Both the position numbers and the translations under genes were made by a program. The notes beneath the pieces are model-generated. The model did no database searches, was not told the DNA's origin, and saw nothing but the letters and a program-made list of their open reading frames with translations. Positions 45,228-54,199 of a stretch of 64,000 bases of DNA are shown piece by piece (within the stretch, counting starts at the first letter, position 1; every line of letters starts with the position of its first letter). The stretch comes from Alphaproteobacteria bacterium (lineage in GTDB: Bacteria; Pseudomonadota; Alphaproteobacteria; Caedimonadales; UBA9215): NCBI GenBank assembly GCA_009993885.1, contig JAACSN010000001.1, positions 91,243 to 155,242 on the forward strand, in the 5' to 3' direction.

Positions 45228-45809
45228 TTATATGGTAAGTTCTTGTTCGGCACGAAGTTTAAATCCTTCTAACATGACCCAACCGACAAGAATAATCATC
45301 AAAGAAACCACAATCATTTCAACGTTAGGAGTTCCAAAGCCGATGCTTAAAAGGCGTTGACCTACAGGGTTATCAAAGGTAACCGCAATACCAAGGATCG
45401 AATCTCCTGCCACAAGGCCAAAGGTTCCGTAAAATAATAGGCTTTGCCCTATACGTTTGAAATAGAAAGCGTGTTTTTGTGAAAACAGATTACCTGTCGC
45501 GTAAAGTTTCATAAGACAAATGACATAAAAGGCGGCGATCCATTTAAAAATGTCATGGGCAAAATCCCCTAAAAGTCCTAGAAAACGCGCATTCCAAGAA
45601 AAGTCTTGCCCGTAAAGAGAATAGCTTTTCCCCAGTGCCCTAACAGTTATTTCAAACATTCCTTGATCAAACAAGTTTCCCATAAAGGTCTGCTTTAAAG
45701 GAACGAAGGTTGAAAGAACCCAGAAAAATAAAGAGGCTAACGGTGATGAAATAAGATAAAGCCCAAAAATCCATTGCAGGGCACGGCTAATTTTTTTAAT
45801 GTTTGTCAT
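45228..45809 (-). CDS. DUF2975 membrane protein
   Basis: A 193-residue integral membrane protein with four hydrophobic helices. The region MKLYATGNLFSQKHAFYFKR matches the conserved centre of DUF2975. It forms a two-gene unit with the downstream YozG-type regulator. Function of the family is unknown; a membrane sensor for the regulator is a guess. Confidence 0.85.
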   Translation of the reverse strand: MTNIKKISRALQWIFGLYLISSPLASLFFWVLSTFVPLKQTFMGNLFDQGMFEITVRALGKSYSLYGQDFSWNARFLGLLGDFAHDIFKWIAAFYVICLMKLYATGNLFSQKHAFYFKRIGQSLLFYGTFGLVAGDSILGIAVTFDNPVGQRLLSIGFGTPNVEMIVVSLMIILVGWVMLEGFKLRAEQELTI

Positions 45810-46195
45810 AATGATCTCCGGTTAAATTAACCCCTTTATAGGTAATTTATTATCGATAGTCAATAATAAAATATCGTTGTGGCATTTTTAAAAAGTCTCG
45901 GCCAAAGCACCGACCACACTGCCTCAGATGTTCATGAACATTAAAAAAAGTGACGCTGTGACTGTTTTTAGGTTCGGTAGGGAGGGGCTGCTTATAGGTA
46001 AAGAACTTAAGGACAGAGCCCCAGAGATTGTTGATTCGGTCACAAGATAATCATGCAATAAAACACGATTCTCTTGAGCTGATTTTATTTTTTTCTATAA
46101 AGGCCTCTATAAAAAAACTAAACACACATTTAATGCCGCCTTTTCAAAAAAAAATCGTCAAAGGTTGCTGCACGGATCAGTTAAATATAAAAGCT
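45810..46195. other. 386-base gap with one small unproven frame
   Basis: 45934-46050 on the plus strand is a 38-codon frame (contains FRFGREGLLIGKELKDRAPE) starting with ATG but without a ribosome-binding site; it could be a relic or a small gene. The rest holds the DUF2975 upstream region (TATTATCGATAGTCAATAATA-like dyad near 45848-45868) and AT-rich sequence; nothing else seen. Confidence 0.3.
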
Positions 46196-46768
46196 CTATT
46201 CTTCTTGTCCGACTTTATAGCGATCCCATTGATGCCTAATATGGTATTTTTGCCGCAAAAGATCTTCTTTATCTTCTTCTAAAATTTGACATAATCCTGC
46301 AATTGTCGGGACAACTCGAGGATTTTTAAAAAGACCGGTTGTTTCTTTTATACGACCGAATTGACGCAGGCGTTTTGCAACTTCCGAAAGCGCTAAGTCT
46401 TCACGATCTTTTTGCCCCATTGTTTGGATATCAATACCGCGAAGCGCAAACTGCACAAGAATGAACAACTCTAAATCATAGAGGGCTGAGAGGGGGTTTT
46501 GACCATAAAGTTCTGTTAAGCGCTGACAATCAAAATGCATAATAGAGCGTAATGTCATACTCCGCGAAGAACGTCCGCGATAAGTGAAGTATTCTTTGTC
46601 TAATAAAACGGGCCAATCCACATTTAAGCCGTTTTTAGGAACATAATGCATACTATTCTTTTCTGTCCCGGCCTTTACATCCTGACCTGTTAAAAAAAGG
46701 CCGGCTGTTAAGAATAAGCCGATTGAAAGAGCATTTATCTTTTTTTTATTCTTATTTTTGATAATCAT
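46196..46768 (-). CDS. Exported hypothetical protein
   Basis: A 190-residue protein with a signal peptide (ALSIGLFLTAGLFLTGQDVKAG). The mature part is charged and helical (RSMTLRSIMHFDCQRLTELY). I do not know the family. The ATG at 46768 follows AAGGAAG. It ends a minus-strand run after the degenerate GGDEF gene. Confidence 0.6.
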   Translation of the reverse strand: MIIKNKNKKKINALSIGLFLTAGLFLTGQDVKAGTEKNSMHYVPKNGLNVDWPVLLDKEYFTYRGRSSRSMTLRSIMHFDCQRLTELYGQNPLSALYDLELFILVQFALRGIDIQTMGQKDREDLALSEVAKRLRQFGRIKETTGLFKNPRVVPTIAGLCQILEEDKEDLLRQKYHIRHQWDRYKVGQEE

Positions 46769-47009
46769 AGGACTTCCTTTCATAAGTAAGGGATTTTCTG
46801 TTTATAACGTTATTTTGTGTTTTGAAAAAAATATCGGTGTAGGTGCAATTAGAAAAATACTGCAGACTTTTATCCCGTAAAATACGATAATAATTTATAC
46901 ATTCTTTTATAAAAACGTCGCTTTCTTGAGCAGCATGTTTCCCATAAGAACAATTGATACTTCCTGGAGTTAGTCTTAAAAAAGCTCGGGGTGTTTTTTT
47001 GAGGATCAT
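46752..47009 (-). CDS. Possible small protein, 85 residues
   Basis: An ATG-initiated frame that starts 8 bases after the stop of the GGDEF-like gene and overlaps the next gene start by 17 bases, the tight packing expected in an operon. It contains FLRLTPGSINCSYGKHAAQE and a lysine/tyrosine-rich end. There is no clear ribosome-binding site and no family I recognise, so it may be spurious. Confidence 0.35.
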   Translation of the reverse strand: MILKKTPRAFLRLTPGSINCSYGKHAAQESDVFIKECINYYRILRDKSLQYFSNCTYTDIFFKTQNNVINRKSLTYERKSYDYQK

Positions 47010-47016
47010 GTTCGCT

Positions 47017-48003
47017 TTAGCCTGTTTTTTTTGAAGAGGCTTTTTTTGCTTCATTCTTAGCATCGGCAATACGGCGTTTACCGGCTTTAGTTGTTTGGGG
47101 GCGCGTTACATCGATTTGTCCGCCGTCGGACTGTTGAATCGTAATACCTGTGCCCTTCATATTTTGCATTTCAAACAGTCCCTGCTCGGCTTGACGTATA
47201 ATTTCTATAGGGAGAACGCCTTCCCTAAAAGCCGCCCCGCCAACGGAAACAGTAGGCGAAAAAGTTTCTATATCCGTCTTAATTTTTATGGAAGAACAAG
47301 AATCTACAAGCCGATGGGCGGCTTGAAAAACACCCCATACATCTATGTCTTTTAGAGTGCTGCCGAAACAACAACCGCTAATGCGGCCGATCGTATCATT
47401 AAAACGGGTGAATTTTTTAAGAGTCATTCCTACTTCTAAAAGAGAATTTTGTAAAGCCTCCAAGCCGTATAAAAAATAAATAAGGGACAATTTATCGATA
47501 CAAAAAACAAGGTATCCGCCGGGAGCAATCTCCCCTTTTGTTTGTTCAACGAGGCAAGTCAGGTTTTCAAGCAAAACTTCCTGCGAGGGAAAACCGGTTA
47601 ACCGGTCATAACCGCTAAAATCCTTTTGATCAGTTTGCTGTTCAGGCTCACAAACTTGAATACTGCCCTCCAAGCGTTCCGGCAAACCTTTTCCATTTCG
47701 AATAATTGTCGCAACCTCAATAACACGACACGCAAGCCGGTTGGGAAGGGTAAGCTCATAAGAGGTCGTGTACTCATTCCCTTTTCGATTGTCGATTTCG
47801 CTAAAACGTTTCCAAAAGCTAGGGGCTGTAAGGCGCGTTAGAAAGCTACTTCCTGTTGAAAGAGGGCAGTCGGAACCGAATAATTTATTAATGGGGCCGT
47901 TCCAGACAAGATGATCCGTGCGTAAATTCCAAGTAAAGTGAATTTTACCGTAGAGTTTCATGAGGTCAACAGCCGCTAAAGGCCTTGCATGTGCACTTAC
48001 CAT
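47017..48003 (-). CDS. PAS-like and degenerate GGDEF domain protein
   Basis: A 328-residue protein. Residues 20-115 look like a PAS domain (HFTWNLRTDHLVWNG). Residues 131-290 have the GGDEF scaffold: YDRLTGFPSQEVLLENL, GGYLVFCIDKLSLI and the closing SPTVSVGGAAF. The catalytic GGDEF signature is replaced by SGCCF (209-213), so cyclic-di-GMP synthesis is unlikely. A basic tail of about 30 residues (KAGKRRIADAKNEAKKASSK) follows. It may be a regulatory or nucleotide-binding protein. No EAL domain is attached. Confidence 0.75.
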   Translation of the reverse strand: MVSAHARPLAAVDLMKLYGKIHFTWNLRTDHLVWNGPINKLFGSDCPLSTGSSFLTRLTAPSFWKRFSEIDNRKGNEYTTSYELTLPNRLACRVIEVATIIRNGKGLPERLEGSIQVCEPEQQTDQKDFSGYDRLTGFPSQEVLLENLTCLVEQTKGEIAPGGYLVFCIDKLSLIYFLYGLEALQNSLLEVGMTLKKFTRFNDTIGRISGCCFGSTLKDIDVWGVFQAAHRLVDSCSSIKIKTDIETFSPTVSVGGAAFREGVLPIEIIRQAEQGLFEMQNMKGTGITIQQSDGGQIDVTRPQTTKAGKRRIADAKNEAKKASSKKTG

Positions 48004-48069
48004 TTTTCATTCCCTGTTTATTTAGCCCTATCAAGGGCATAAAAAGTAATGCTCTCTAATCAGGAAGCC

Positions 48070-49356
48070 TTAATAAAGGTTTCTTCCTTTTATTCTAGCG
48101 TGAATTCTTTCTCCATAAAAGCCAAGAAACGCTAAAAAGAGGGCAAAGGGAATAATCATGAGGCCGTTATCGTAAGCATCAACAGGGTAAACACGAATGC
48201 CGTCAATGGTTTCACCTGCCCAGTAACTGTTCATAATGCGACCGATAAAATGGTGAAAAACATAACCGAAAGACATAATCACCATATTTGTAAGAGCCGT
48301 GACAATCCCCGAGTACTTTTCTTGGACGCGCAAACTGTTGATATGCATCACAAGCACCTGATAAGCACTTAAAACCCCGACAAGCAGAAAGGAAATTTGT
48401 ATCCCCCAAAGAGGCAGCATATAAAGCAAAAAGAAAATAAAGAAAATTCCCATAATAAGGGCGCTCGATTGGACGATAAGTCTGTATCGACCCGTGCGTT
48501 CTCCAAGATAAGCTAGAGCCGGGGAACCAAAACACATCCCGAAGAAAATAAGACCGGGAAGATAGGACGCTGTTTCTTTTGTAAAACCGTACGATTGGAT
48601 AAGGTAAGAAACCCCCCACACATCGGCAAATCCTTCCAAAGGCCCAACCATTAGAGCCGCTAAAAGAGCGGTCGTCATGACATAAGGGGTTTTGAAAGCG
48701 ATCTTTAAATCATGGGTAAGAGAACCGTGAGAAGTTGTTTGTTCGGCATTTTGCCTTTTAGGAATAAGAAAAATAACAGCAAGAGCTAAAAGGATGCCGG
48801 CTATCACAAAGCCGTACAAAACCGTCATCCACCCCAAAGAGTCAACCAAATCTTGTACGGGTCGACCTCCATAAATAGCACCTAACAACCCTATCATGAC
48901 TGAAAAGCCCAAAACAGTTCCGAATTTCCGGCTCGGAAAATTTAAGCGAATAACTTTAAAGACTCCTAGAATAGCCGTTGAGGAGCCTGCACCTAACAAG
49001 AATCGCCCTATAACGGCAAATGTCCACGAGTCCGAATAAATTAAAGGTAAAATGCCAAAACTGCAAAGTAACGCACTAAAGGCAATGACAAAACGGGGGC
49101 TTTTGTGATCCAATAAAAGACCGACGGGAATATGCATAAGGGCATAACCGAGGTAATACGCTCCTGAAAAATCGCCAAATTGCTGAGTATCAACACCAAA
49201 TTTTAAGCGAATATCATTAATCATTATGCCGGGAAAAACCCGTAAAACATATTGAAATGCATAAAAAAAAGTTACAATACTCCACGCAATCCAAGCTTGT
49301 GAAGAAACTTTTGTTTGGGCCACTATTCTGTTTGATGCCGAATTATTTTTAGTCAT
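48070..49356 (-). CDS. MFS transporter
   Basis: A 428-residue protein with 12 hydrophobic helices. Motif A-like sequence is GLLLDHKSPRFVIAFSALL. It matches the D-galactonate/nitrate-like wide MFS_1 group (YVLRVFPGIMINDIRLKFG at the first helix). The closest similarity within this window is to the MFS protein at 62636. Substrate cannot be inferred. The upstream gene rpoH runs the other way. Confidence 0.9.
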   Translation of the reverse strand: MTKNNSASNRIVAQTKVSSQAWIAWSIVTFFYAFQYVLRVFPGIMINDIRLKFGVDTQQFGDFSGAYYLGYALMHIPVGLLLDHKSPRFVIAFSALLCSFGILPLIYSDSWTFAVIGRFLLGAGSSTAILGVFKVIRLNFPSRKFGTVLGFSVMIGLLGAIYGGRPVQDLVDSLGWMTVLYGFVIAGILLALAVIFLIPKRQNAEQTTSHGSLTHDLKIAFKTPYVMTTALLAALMVGPLEGFADVWGVSYLIQSYGFTKETASYLPGLIFFGMCFGSPALAYLGERTGRYRLIVQSSALIMGIFFIFFLLYMLPLWGIQISFLLVGVLSAYQVLVMHINSLRVQEKYSGIVTALTNMVIMSFGYVFHHFIGRIMNSYWAGETIDGIRVYPVDAYDNGLMIIPFALFLAFLGFYGERIHARIKGRNLY

Positions 49357-49419
49357 ATTTTTTACTTTTTAAGTCATTCCATGATATTATAGTCCTAGGG
49401 ATAAATTTATACAGGTGAA

Positions 49420-50541
49420 ATGGTGAAAAAAGAAGAACATTTTTCAGAAGAGGCACGTGTTGATGATCCGGAGCATGCTTTGGAAGGCGAACTCGTTGAT
49501 ATTGACGTTGTTGCAGAAGCCTTAGAAGCCTCCTTGGAATTTCCGGAAGTTCCCCTTGTTGAGAATGAGGACGAAGTTGATTTTGAGGATCAAGAAGATC
49601 TTTCCTCCCAAGAAGAACCCGACTCTTTCTTAACCGTTAAAGCCCCTCCTAAACGCGACCCTCTTTCGGCCTATCTTAAAAGAATTAGTTATTTCCCCAT
49701 GCTGAAACAAGACGAAGAGTACACCCTTGCAAAACGTTGGCAAGAAACAGGTGATGTTCGAGCAAAGGAAAAAATTATTGCCTCCCATTTACGGCTTGTC
49801 TCAAAAATTGCTCAGGGATATCGAGGTTACGGCATGCCTTTACTGGATCTTATTTCCGAAGGCCATATCGGTATTATGAAGGCTTTGGAGAAATTTGATC
49901 CTGAAAAAGGGGTTCGCTTTTCGACATATGCCATGTGGTGGGTGCGTGCCGCTATGAAAGAATATGTCATGCGCAATTGGTCTTTGGTTAAGACGGGGAC
50001 AACAGCTGCACAGAAAAAATTATTCTTTAATTTGCGTTCTAAACGCCGCGCTATGCTTGAAGAAGGACAACGCTACCTCACCGAAGAACAAATCGCCCAA
50101 ATTGCCAAGGATTTAAACGTACCGGAAAACAGTGTTGCTGAAATGGCAAAGCGCCTTAACGGAAATGACTATTCTTTAAACACCCCTATTGGCGGTGATG
50201 AAGAAGGTCAATGGCAAGATTGGATTGAAGATGAAGAAGAGAACCATGCCGAACAAATCGCGCAAAACGACGAGTTTAAAAAACGCTCCGAAATGCTGGA
50301 AAACGCCTTTCAATTCTTAAAACCTCGGGAATTAAAAATAATGCAAATGAGGCGCCTCGAAGAGCCTCCCCAAACCCTTGAAACCATAGGCTTGGAACTT
50401 AACTTATCTCGAGAACGCGTGCGGCAAATTGAAATGAAAGCCTTTGTAAAAGTGCAAAAGAATGTTCAACAGCAGATTCAAGACGGTCAAAGGAAAGCGG
50501 AAGTCGCCTTGAATAATAATAGGGCTGTTCTAGATAACTGA
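49420..50541 (+). CDS. rpoH: RNA polymerase sigma-32-type factor RpoH with acidic N-terminal extension
   Basis: A 373-residue sigma factor, well above the usual 285-300. Residues about 79-370 are standard: DLISEGHIGIMKALEKFDP and GVRFSTYAMWWVRAAM (region 2), the RpoH box AAQKKLFFNLR, and region 4 with LNLSRERVRQIE. Residues 1-70 are an added tail holding 27 acidic residues and only a few basic ones. Sigma-32 factors direct heat-shock gene transcription. The start rests on a GGTGA-like site just upstream; the later GTG (49423) would change little. Confidence 0.93.
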   Translation: MVKKEEHFSEEARVDDPEHALEGELVDIDVVAEALEASLEFPEVPLVENEDEVDFEDQEDLSSQEEPDSFLTVKAPPKRDPLSAYLKRISYFPMLKQDEEYTLAKRWQETGDVRAKEKIIASHLRLVSKIAQGYRGYGMPLLDLISEGHIGIMKALEKFDPEKGVRFSTYAMWWVRAAMKEYVMRNWSLVKTGTTAAQKKLFFNLRSKRRAMLEEGQRYLTEEQIAQIAKDLNVPENSVAEMAKRLNGNDYSLNTPIGGDEEGQWQDWIEDEEENHAEQIAQNDEFKKRSEMLENAFQFLKPRELKIMQMRRLEEPPQTLETIGLELNLSRERVRQIEMKAFVKVQKNVQQQIQDGQRKAEVALNNNRAVLDN

Positions 50542-50594
50542 GTTAAGTGCTCTCTAACTCGTTTCCTTAGTTGGGTTAGCTGCTTTTTGGCGGA

Positions 50595-50606
50595 CACCGT
50601 CAAGTT
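50595..50606 (+). repeat. CACCGTCAAGTT repeat, copy 1
   Basis: Exact 12-mer, followed by GATTT. Copy 3 at 53939 continues AATTT, so similarity extends to about 17 bases. Confidence 0.6.
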
Positions 50607-50670
50607 GATTTGAGTCTCGAGTCACCTTCGGAAAATCCCTTCGCTTGTGTTAATATCTTCTCTTAATTAG

Positions 50671-50874
50671 ATAGAGGTCTCCCCTGCCATTATCCCAATT
50701 TCCAAAAGATTAGCCACGCTTTTTGGCATTATCAGCGTTTTAACGATAGCTAGTGCTAACGGTGAAGAGTTACCTATCCGTTGTATTATGGGGAGTTATG
50801 AAGCTATACAGGGGGAGAGTGCCTCAAATTTCCTCGAGCTTTGCAAATCACAGTATCCCTCATGGGAAAAATAG
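50671..50874 (+). pseudogene. Possible small exported protein without a normal start
   Basis: A frame open for 67 codons gives ISKRLATLFGIISVLTIASA (signal-peptide-like) and then a short mature part with two cysteines (LPIRCIMGSYEAI, FLELCKSQYPSWEK). The only candidate start is ATT (50689), 10 bases after AGAGG. It is either a rare-start gene or a relic that lost its ATG. Confidence 0.3.
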
Positions 50875-51174
50875 GAAACATTTTCTCTGTAGCGGTTGGA
50901 AGATATAAGAGATCAGCACAAGAACAGCGGTCTGCTTTTAAAAAACTCCGGCAATTTGGCAGGAGACTGCCTAAGGGATTCTTTGCGCCTAGAATTTGGG
51001 CTTGAGGGTTCTTTGCTATTTGTGCAACAGACTCCTTGGAATCAACAGCTAACTTCGCGGAAGATTCTTTAAATTCGGAGGGATAGGGGTCTTATTCTTT
51101 TTGTCATTGGATGCTCGTAATTTATGACTCGTAGATTCTAATTTACGGGTCCATAAAAAGGTGGCCTCATCACT

Positions 51175-51186
51175 AACTTGACGGTG
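51175..51186 (-). repeat. CACCGTCAAGTT repeat, copy 2 (inverted)
   Basis: The plus strand reads AACTTGACGGTG. With copy 3 it forms an inverted pair enclosing the universal stress protein and nhaA genes. Confidence 0.6.
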
Positions 51187-51410
51187 TTTATCGGACAATT
51201 AGTGTAACTAAATGGATTGGATTACTCTAAAAATGAACCCTTAAAAACAAAAAGCGCCAAAAGCTCTCACCCCTTTGGTACATAGGCTTAAACGGGTGTT
51301 TTAAATTCTTTATATGCTATTTCAGCACCTATTACAGTCTAATATCAAGGGGGGAGTGTGAGCAAAAAATGATCCCCCTGCAAATAAGCCGGAGGCAATA
51401 AAGGCGGAGG

Positions 51411-52355
51411 TCAATCATATGCCTTGACCGGAGAGACGAAACCGTTTGGCTTGAGCGCCAGTAGCGAACACCCTAGTTTTTGTACAATATTTTCTGCTGT
51501 GTTGCCGATGATGAACCCTGAAATACCGGTACGTGCTAACGTTCCCATTACCAAAATATCTATATTCCGGTTTATCACATATTGCGGAATCATTTGTTCG
51601 GCGCTACCACGAATATGATGAACTTGAATTTTTGAACCGATGCCTGATTTACCGATTATATTTTCAAGGGCAGCACGGTGCTGAGTCTGTGCATTCTTCA
51701 CCGTTATGACCAAGTCATCATCAGGCATTTTAATCCATACGTTATGACGCAAGTATTTCTCAAACTCATAATCCCAGCAAGAAATAATGTCCAGTTCACC
51801 ATTGCAGGTGTCAGCCAGAGAGCGAGAAATTTTAAGTAAACGCAGAGAAAGATGATCCGCTTCCGGAGATATACTTTCCGGGTCAATTGCCACTGCTACT
51901 TTCATCTTATCGCGGTGCTTGTTGATAGGGCGGCTTAACCAAACAGGCACGGGACATTTACGCAGCAAATCCATATCCATCGCTTTAAAACCTTTACCGT
52001 CTTCTTTGATTTCGGCCTCTTTAATCACCAAGTCATATGCATTTTTCAGTACATGACGCACAATATTAGTTGCAGGCGTTCCTCCACTTTCTACCTGTAT
52101 TTTTATCGTCACATCGTTTTCACTTACCTTGACAACCTCGCGGCTAGATTGAATGGATTTTTGTAAATGTTCTATAAGAGATCCTTCATATTTTTTCTTG
52201 TAATCTTTCATTTCCTTGGGAAGTCCGGGGGCAACGATAAGGGCATTTAATTCCGATTGATTATTTCGGGCAATACTAAGAGCCTGTTTAATTGCATCCG
52301 TTTCCTCCGTCACGCCCCGGCTAACGAATAAGATATTATTGAATTTCTGCATCAC
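51411..52355 (-). CDS. Tandem universal stress protein
   Basis: A 314-residue UspE-like protein of two USP domains. The first begins KFNNILFVSRG; the second (from about residue 150, DKMKVAVAIDPES) ends with the ATP-binding pattern MGTLARTGISGFIIGNTAENIV given here as its start and end (GTLARTG, IIGNTAENIV). The first domain lacks a clear ATP motif. It responds to stress in other bacteria, mechanism unclear. Codon choice looks a little different from its neighbours, so transfer from a gammaproteobacterium is possible but unproven. Confidence 0.9.
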   Translation of the reverse strand: MMQKFNNILFVSRGVTEETDAIKQALSIARNNQSELNALIVAPGLPKEMKDYKKKYEGSLIEHLQKSIQSSREVVKVSENDVTIKIQVESGGTPATNIVRHVLKNAYDLVIKEAEIKEDGKGFKAMDMDLLRKCPVPVWLSRPINKHRDKMKVAVAIDPESISPEADHLSLRLLKISRSLADTCNGELDIISCWDYEFEKYLRHNVWIKMPDDDLVITVKNAQTQHRAALENIIGKSGIGSKIQVHHIRGSAEQMIPQYVINRNIDILVMGTLARTGISGFIIGNTAENIVQKLGCSLLALKPNGFVSPVKAYD

Positions 52356-52634
52356 CTTTTCCTTTTCTCAACTTAAATTAATACCGGAAAATCTCAGTTC
52401 TCTTCCAAGTGACTCATAAAGTTTTTCAGGTTTACTAACTGTTTTTTATCTGTGCTGCCGAGTCAAGCGGGATATCGGGCTGAAGTTGAATAATTACTAT
52501 TTAATACTATGTATATATTAATAGAAGATTAAAAAACCTATAATCTCTCAACCTTTTTTTGAATCCGTAGATTAGAAAAGGAGCCAGTATATAGGATTGC
52601 AAACAATGACCTAAAAGCGGATTGGTATCACAAT

Positions 52635-53840
52635 TTAACTTTGCAATACGGAGGGATCCCCATATGAGGATGCCTTGCAAAAACGTAACAGCAAAAATCC
52701 GAGTACACCTGACAAGATTGAAGCGCTTAACACCCCTAACCTGACATAACGTTGATGCTCCGGATCTTCAAAAGCCAGAGTGCCGATAAACAAGCTCATG
52801 GTAAAGCCGATACCTGTTAAAAGAGACATTCCATAGTACTGCAACCAAGACGATCCTTTTGGGAGCTGAAGCATTTTTAAAGCGCACCCTATTTTTGTAA
52901 AAAGAGTAATACCGATTTGCTTACCGACAAAGAGACCAAAAAAAACACCCAAGGTAATAGGATGAGCCAAATAGTTCATATTTAAACCCTGCAAAGAAAC
53001 CCCGGAATTTGCAAAAGCAAATATGGGCAAAACACCGTAAGCAACCCAAGGATGTAATTTATATTCGATATTCTTTGCAAGAGATTTTCCATCTTTGGAT
53101 GCCGGCTTTAGAGGTATAAACAAGGCTAAAACAACGCCGGCAAGGGTTGCATGAACCCCTGATTTTAAAACACACGTCCATAAAACAATGCCTGTAATAA
53201 TATAAACGGCCGTGCGTTGAACGTTTTTAAAATTTAAAGTGGCCAGAACACCAAGGGTGACGGAACCAATTGAAAGAGATAAAAGAGAAAGGGTATCCGT
53301 ATAAAAAAAGGCGATAATAACAATGGCTGCAAGGTCATCTAAAATAGCAATGGCAACAAGAGCAATCTTTAGAGACTCCGGAACACGTTTTCCCAACAAT
53401 GTTAGAACGCCTAAAGCAAAAGCAATGTCCGTGGCTGCAGGAATGGCCCAACCTTTAATAGCAGTGGGATCATCGCTATTAAAGGCAAAATAAATTAAAG
53501 CCGGAACCAGTATACCGCCAAGTGCGGCAAAGATAGGAAGAGCTAACTGATCTCGGGAGGACAGCTGCCCGTCTAATATTTCTCTTTTAAGTTCCAAGCC
53601 GATTAAGAAAAAGAACACAGCCATAAGAGCGTCATTGATCCAAAGAAGCAAAGGTTTATTGATTAAAAGGGCACCTATTTGTATGGTAACAGGAATTTCT
53701 AAAAAAGCATTATATAGAGAAGCAAGAGGGGAGTTCTCCATAAGCAAAGCGAGAAAAGCCGCGCACCCTAAAAGAATTCCACCGGCAGCTTCAAGGCGAA
53801 AAAATTCCCGCAAATATTGAATCTGTTTTTGAATAAACAT
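52635..53840 (-). CDS. nhaA: Na+/H+ antiporter NhaA
   Basis: A 401-residue inner-membrane antiporter with 12 helices. The ion-binding aspartates are Asp168 and Asp169 (AILDDLAAIV), and the helix IV motif is PAATDIAFALGV (Asp138). It uses the proton gradient to expel sodium, controlling pH and salt tolerance. The USP gene lies downstream 279 bases away on the same strand. Confidence 0.96.
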   Translation of the reverse strand: MFIQKQIQYLREFFRLEAAGGILLGCAAFLALLMENSPLASLYNAFLEIPVTIQIGALLINKPLLLWINDALMAVFFFLIGLELKREILDGQLSSRDQLALPIFAALGGILVPALIYFAFNSDDPTAIKGWAIPAATDIAFALGVLTLLGKRVPESLKIALVAIAILDDLAAIVIIAFFYTDTLSLLSLSIGSVTLGVLATLNFKNVQRTAVYIITGIVLWTCVLKSGVHATLAGVVLALFIPLKPASKDGKSLAKNIEYKLHPWVAYGVLPIFAFANSGVSLQGLNMNYLAHPITLGVFFGLFVGKQIGITLFTKIGCALKMLQLPKGSSWLQYYGMSLLTGIGFTMSLFIGTLAFEDPEHQRYVRLGVLSASILSGVLGFLLLRFCKASSYGDPSVLQS

Positions 53841-54199
53841 CTATTCTTCCTGTTTTTAACGGTTATCGATAAGAGGGCATAAACCTTTTTTACAAGTTGT
53901 ATGTTTTAATTCTATATTAAGTCTTTTTATTTTGTAAGCACCGTCAAGTTAATTTTCTTTGGTATCAAATAGGCTTTTTGGAATTCCCTATCTAATTTTA
54001 AAATAACCCCTCGTTTGCTGTTCCTTAATCATCCGCCTTAAGGGTAATGTGTTCAAGAAGGAGTTTTAGCGCGGTAACACCCTTACTTAAAATAGTGTGG
54101 TCTAAAATAGACTCTTCTTATAACGCCGAAGAAAAACGCCACAAAGGCGACAGAACCGATTCTACTTAGAGATTTTTATACCTTTGCTGCAAAAAAAAT
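53841..54199. other. 359-base gap with repeat and fragment
   Basis: It holds the upstream region of nhaA, repeat copy 3, and, on the minus strand after the hldE stop, a 31-codon open fragment (54025-54117) reading ILDHTILSKGVTALKLLLEH that looks like coding sequence but has no start. I see nothing else. Confidence 0.3.
53939..53950 (+). repeat. CACCGTCAAGTT repeat, copy 3
   Basis: Exact 12-mer about 100 bases upstream of the nhaA start, inverted relative to copy 2 at 51175. Confidence 0.6.

Larger units (their letters stand above)
50542..51410. other. 869-base gene-poor region with relics
   Basis: No intact gene is seen. It holds two copies of the CACCGTCAAGTT repeat (50595 and, inverted, 51175), a possible small exported protein (50671-50874), and minus-strand coding-like frames: about 51038-51199 (SDEATFLWTRKLESTSHK) and then, in another frame, about 50800-51090 (DSKESVAQIAKNPQAQILG). 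The two minus frames could be one gene broken by a frameshift. A dyad GAGTTA/TAACTC (50540-50560) follows rpoH and may end it. Confidence 0.4.
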
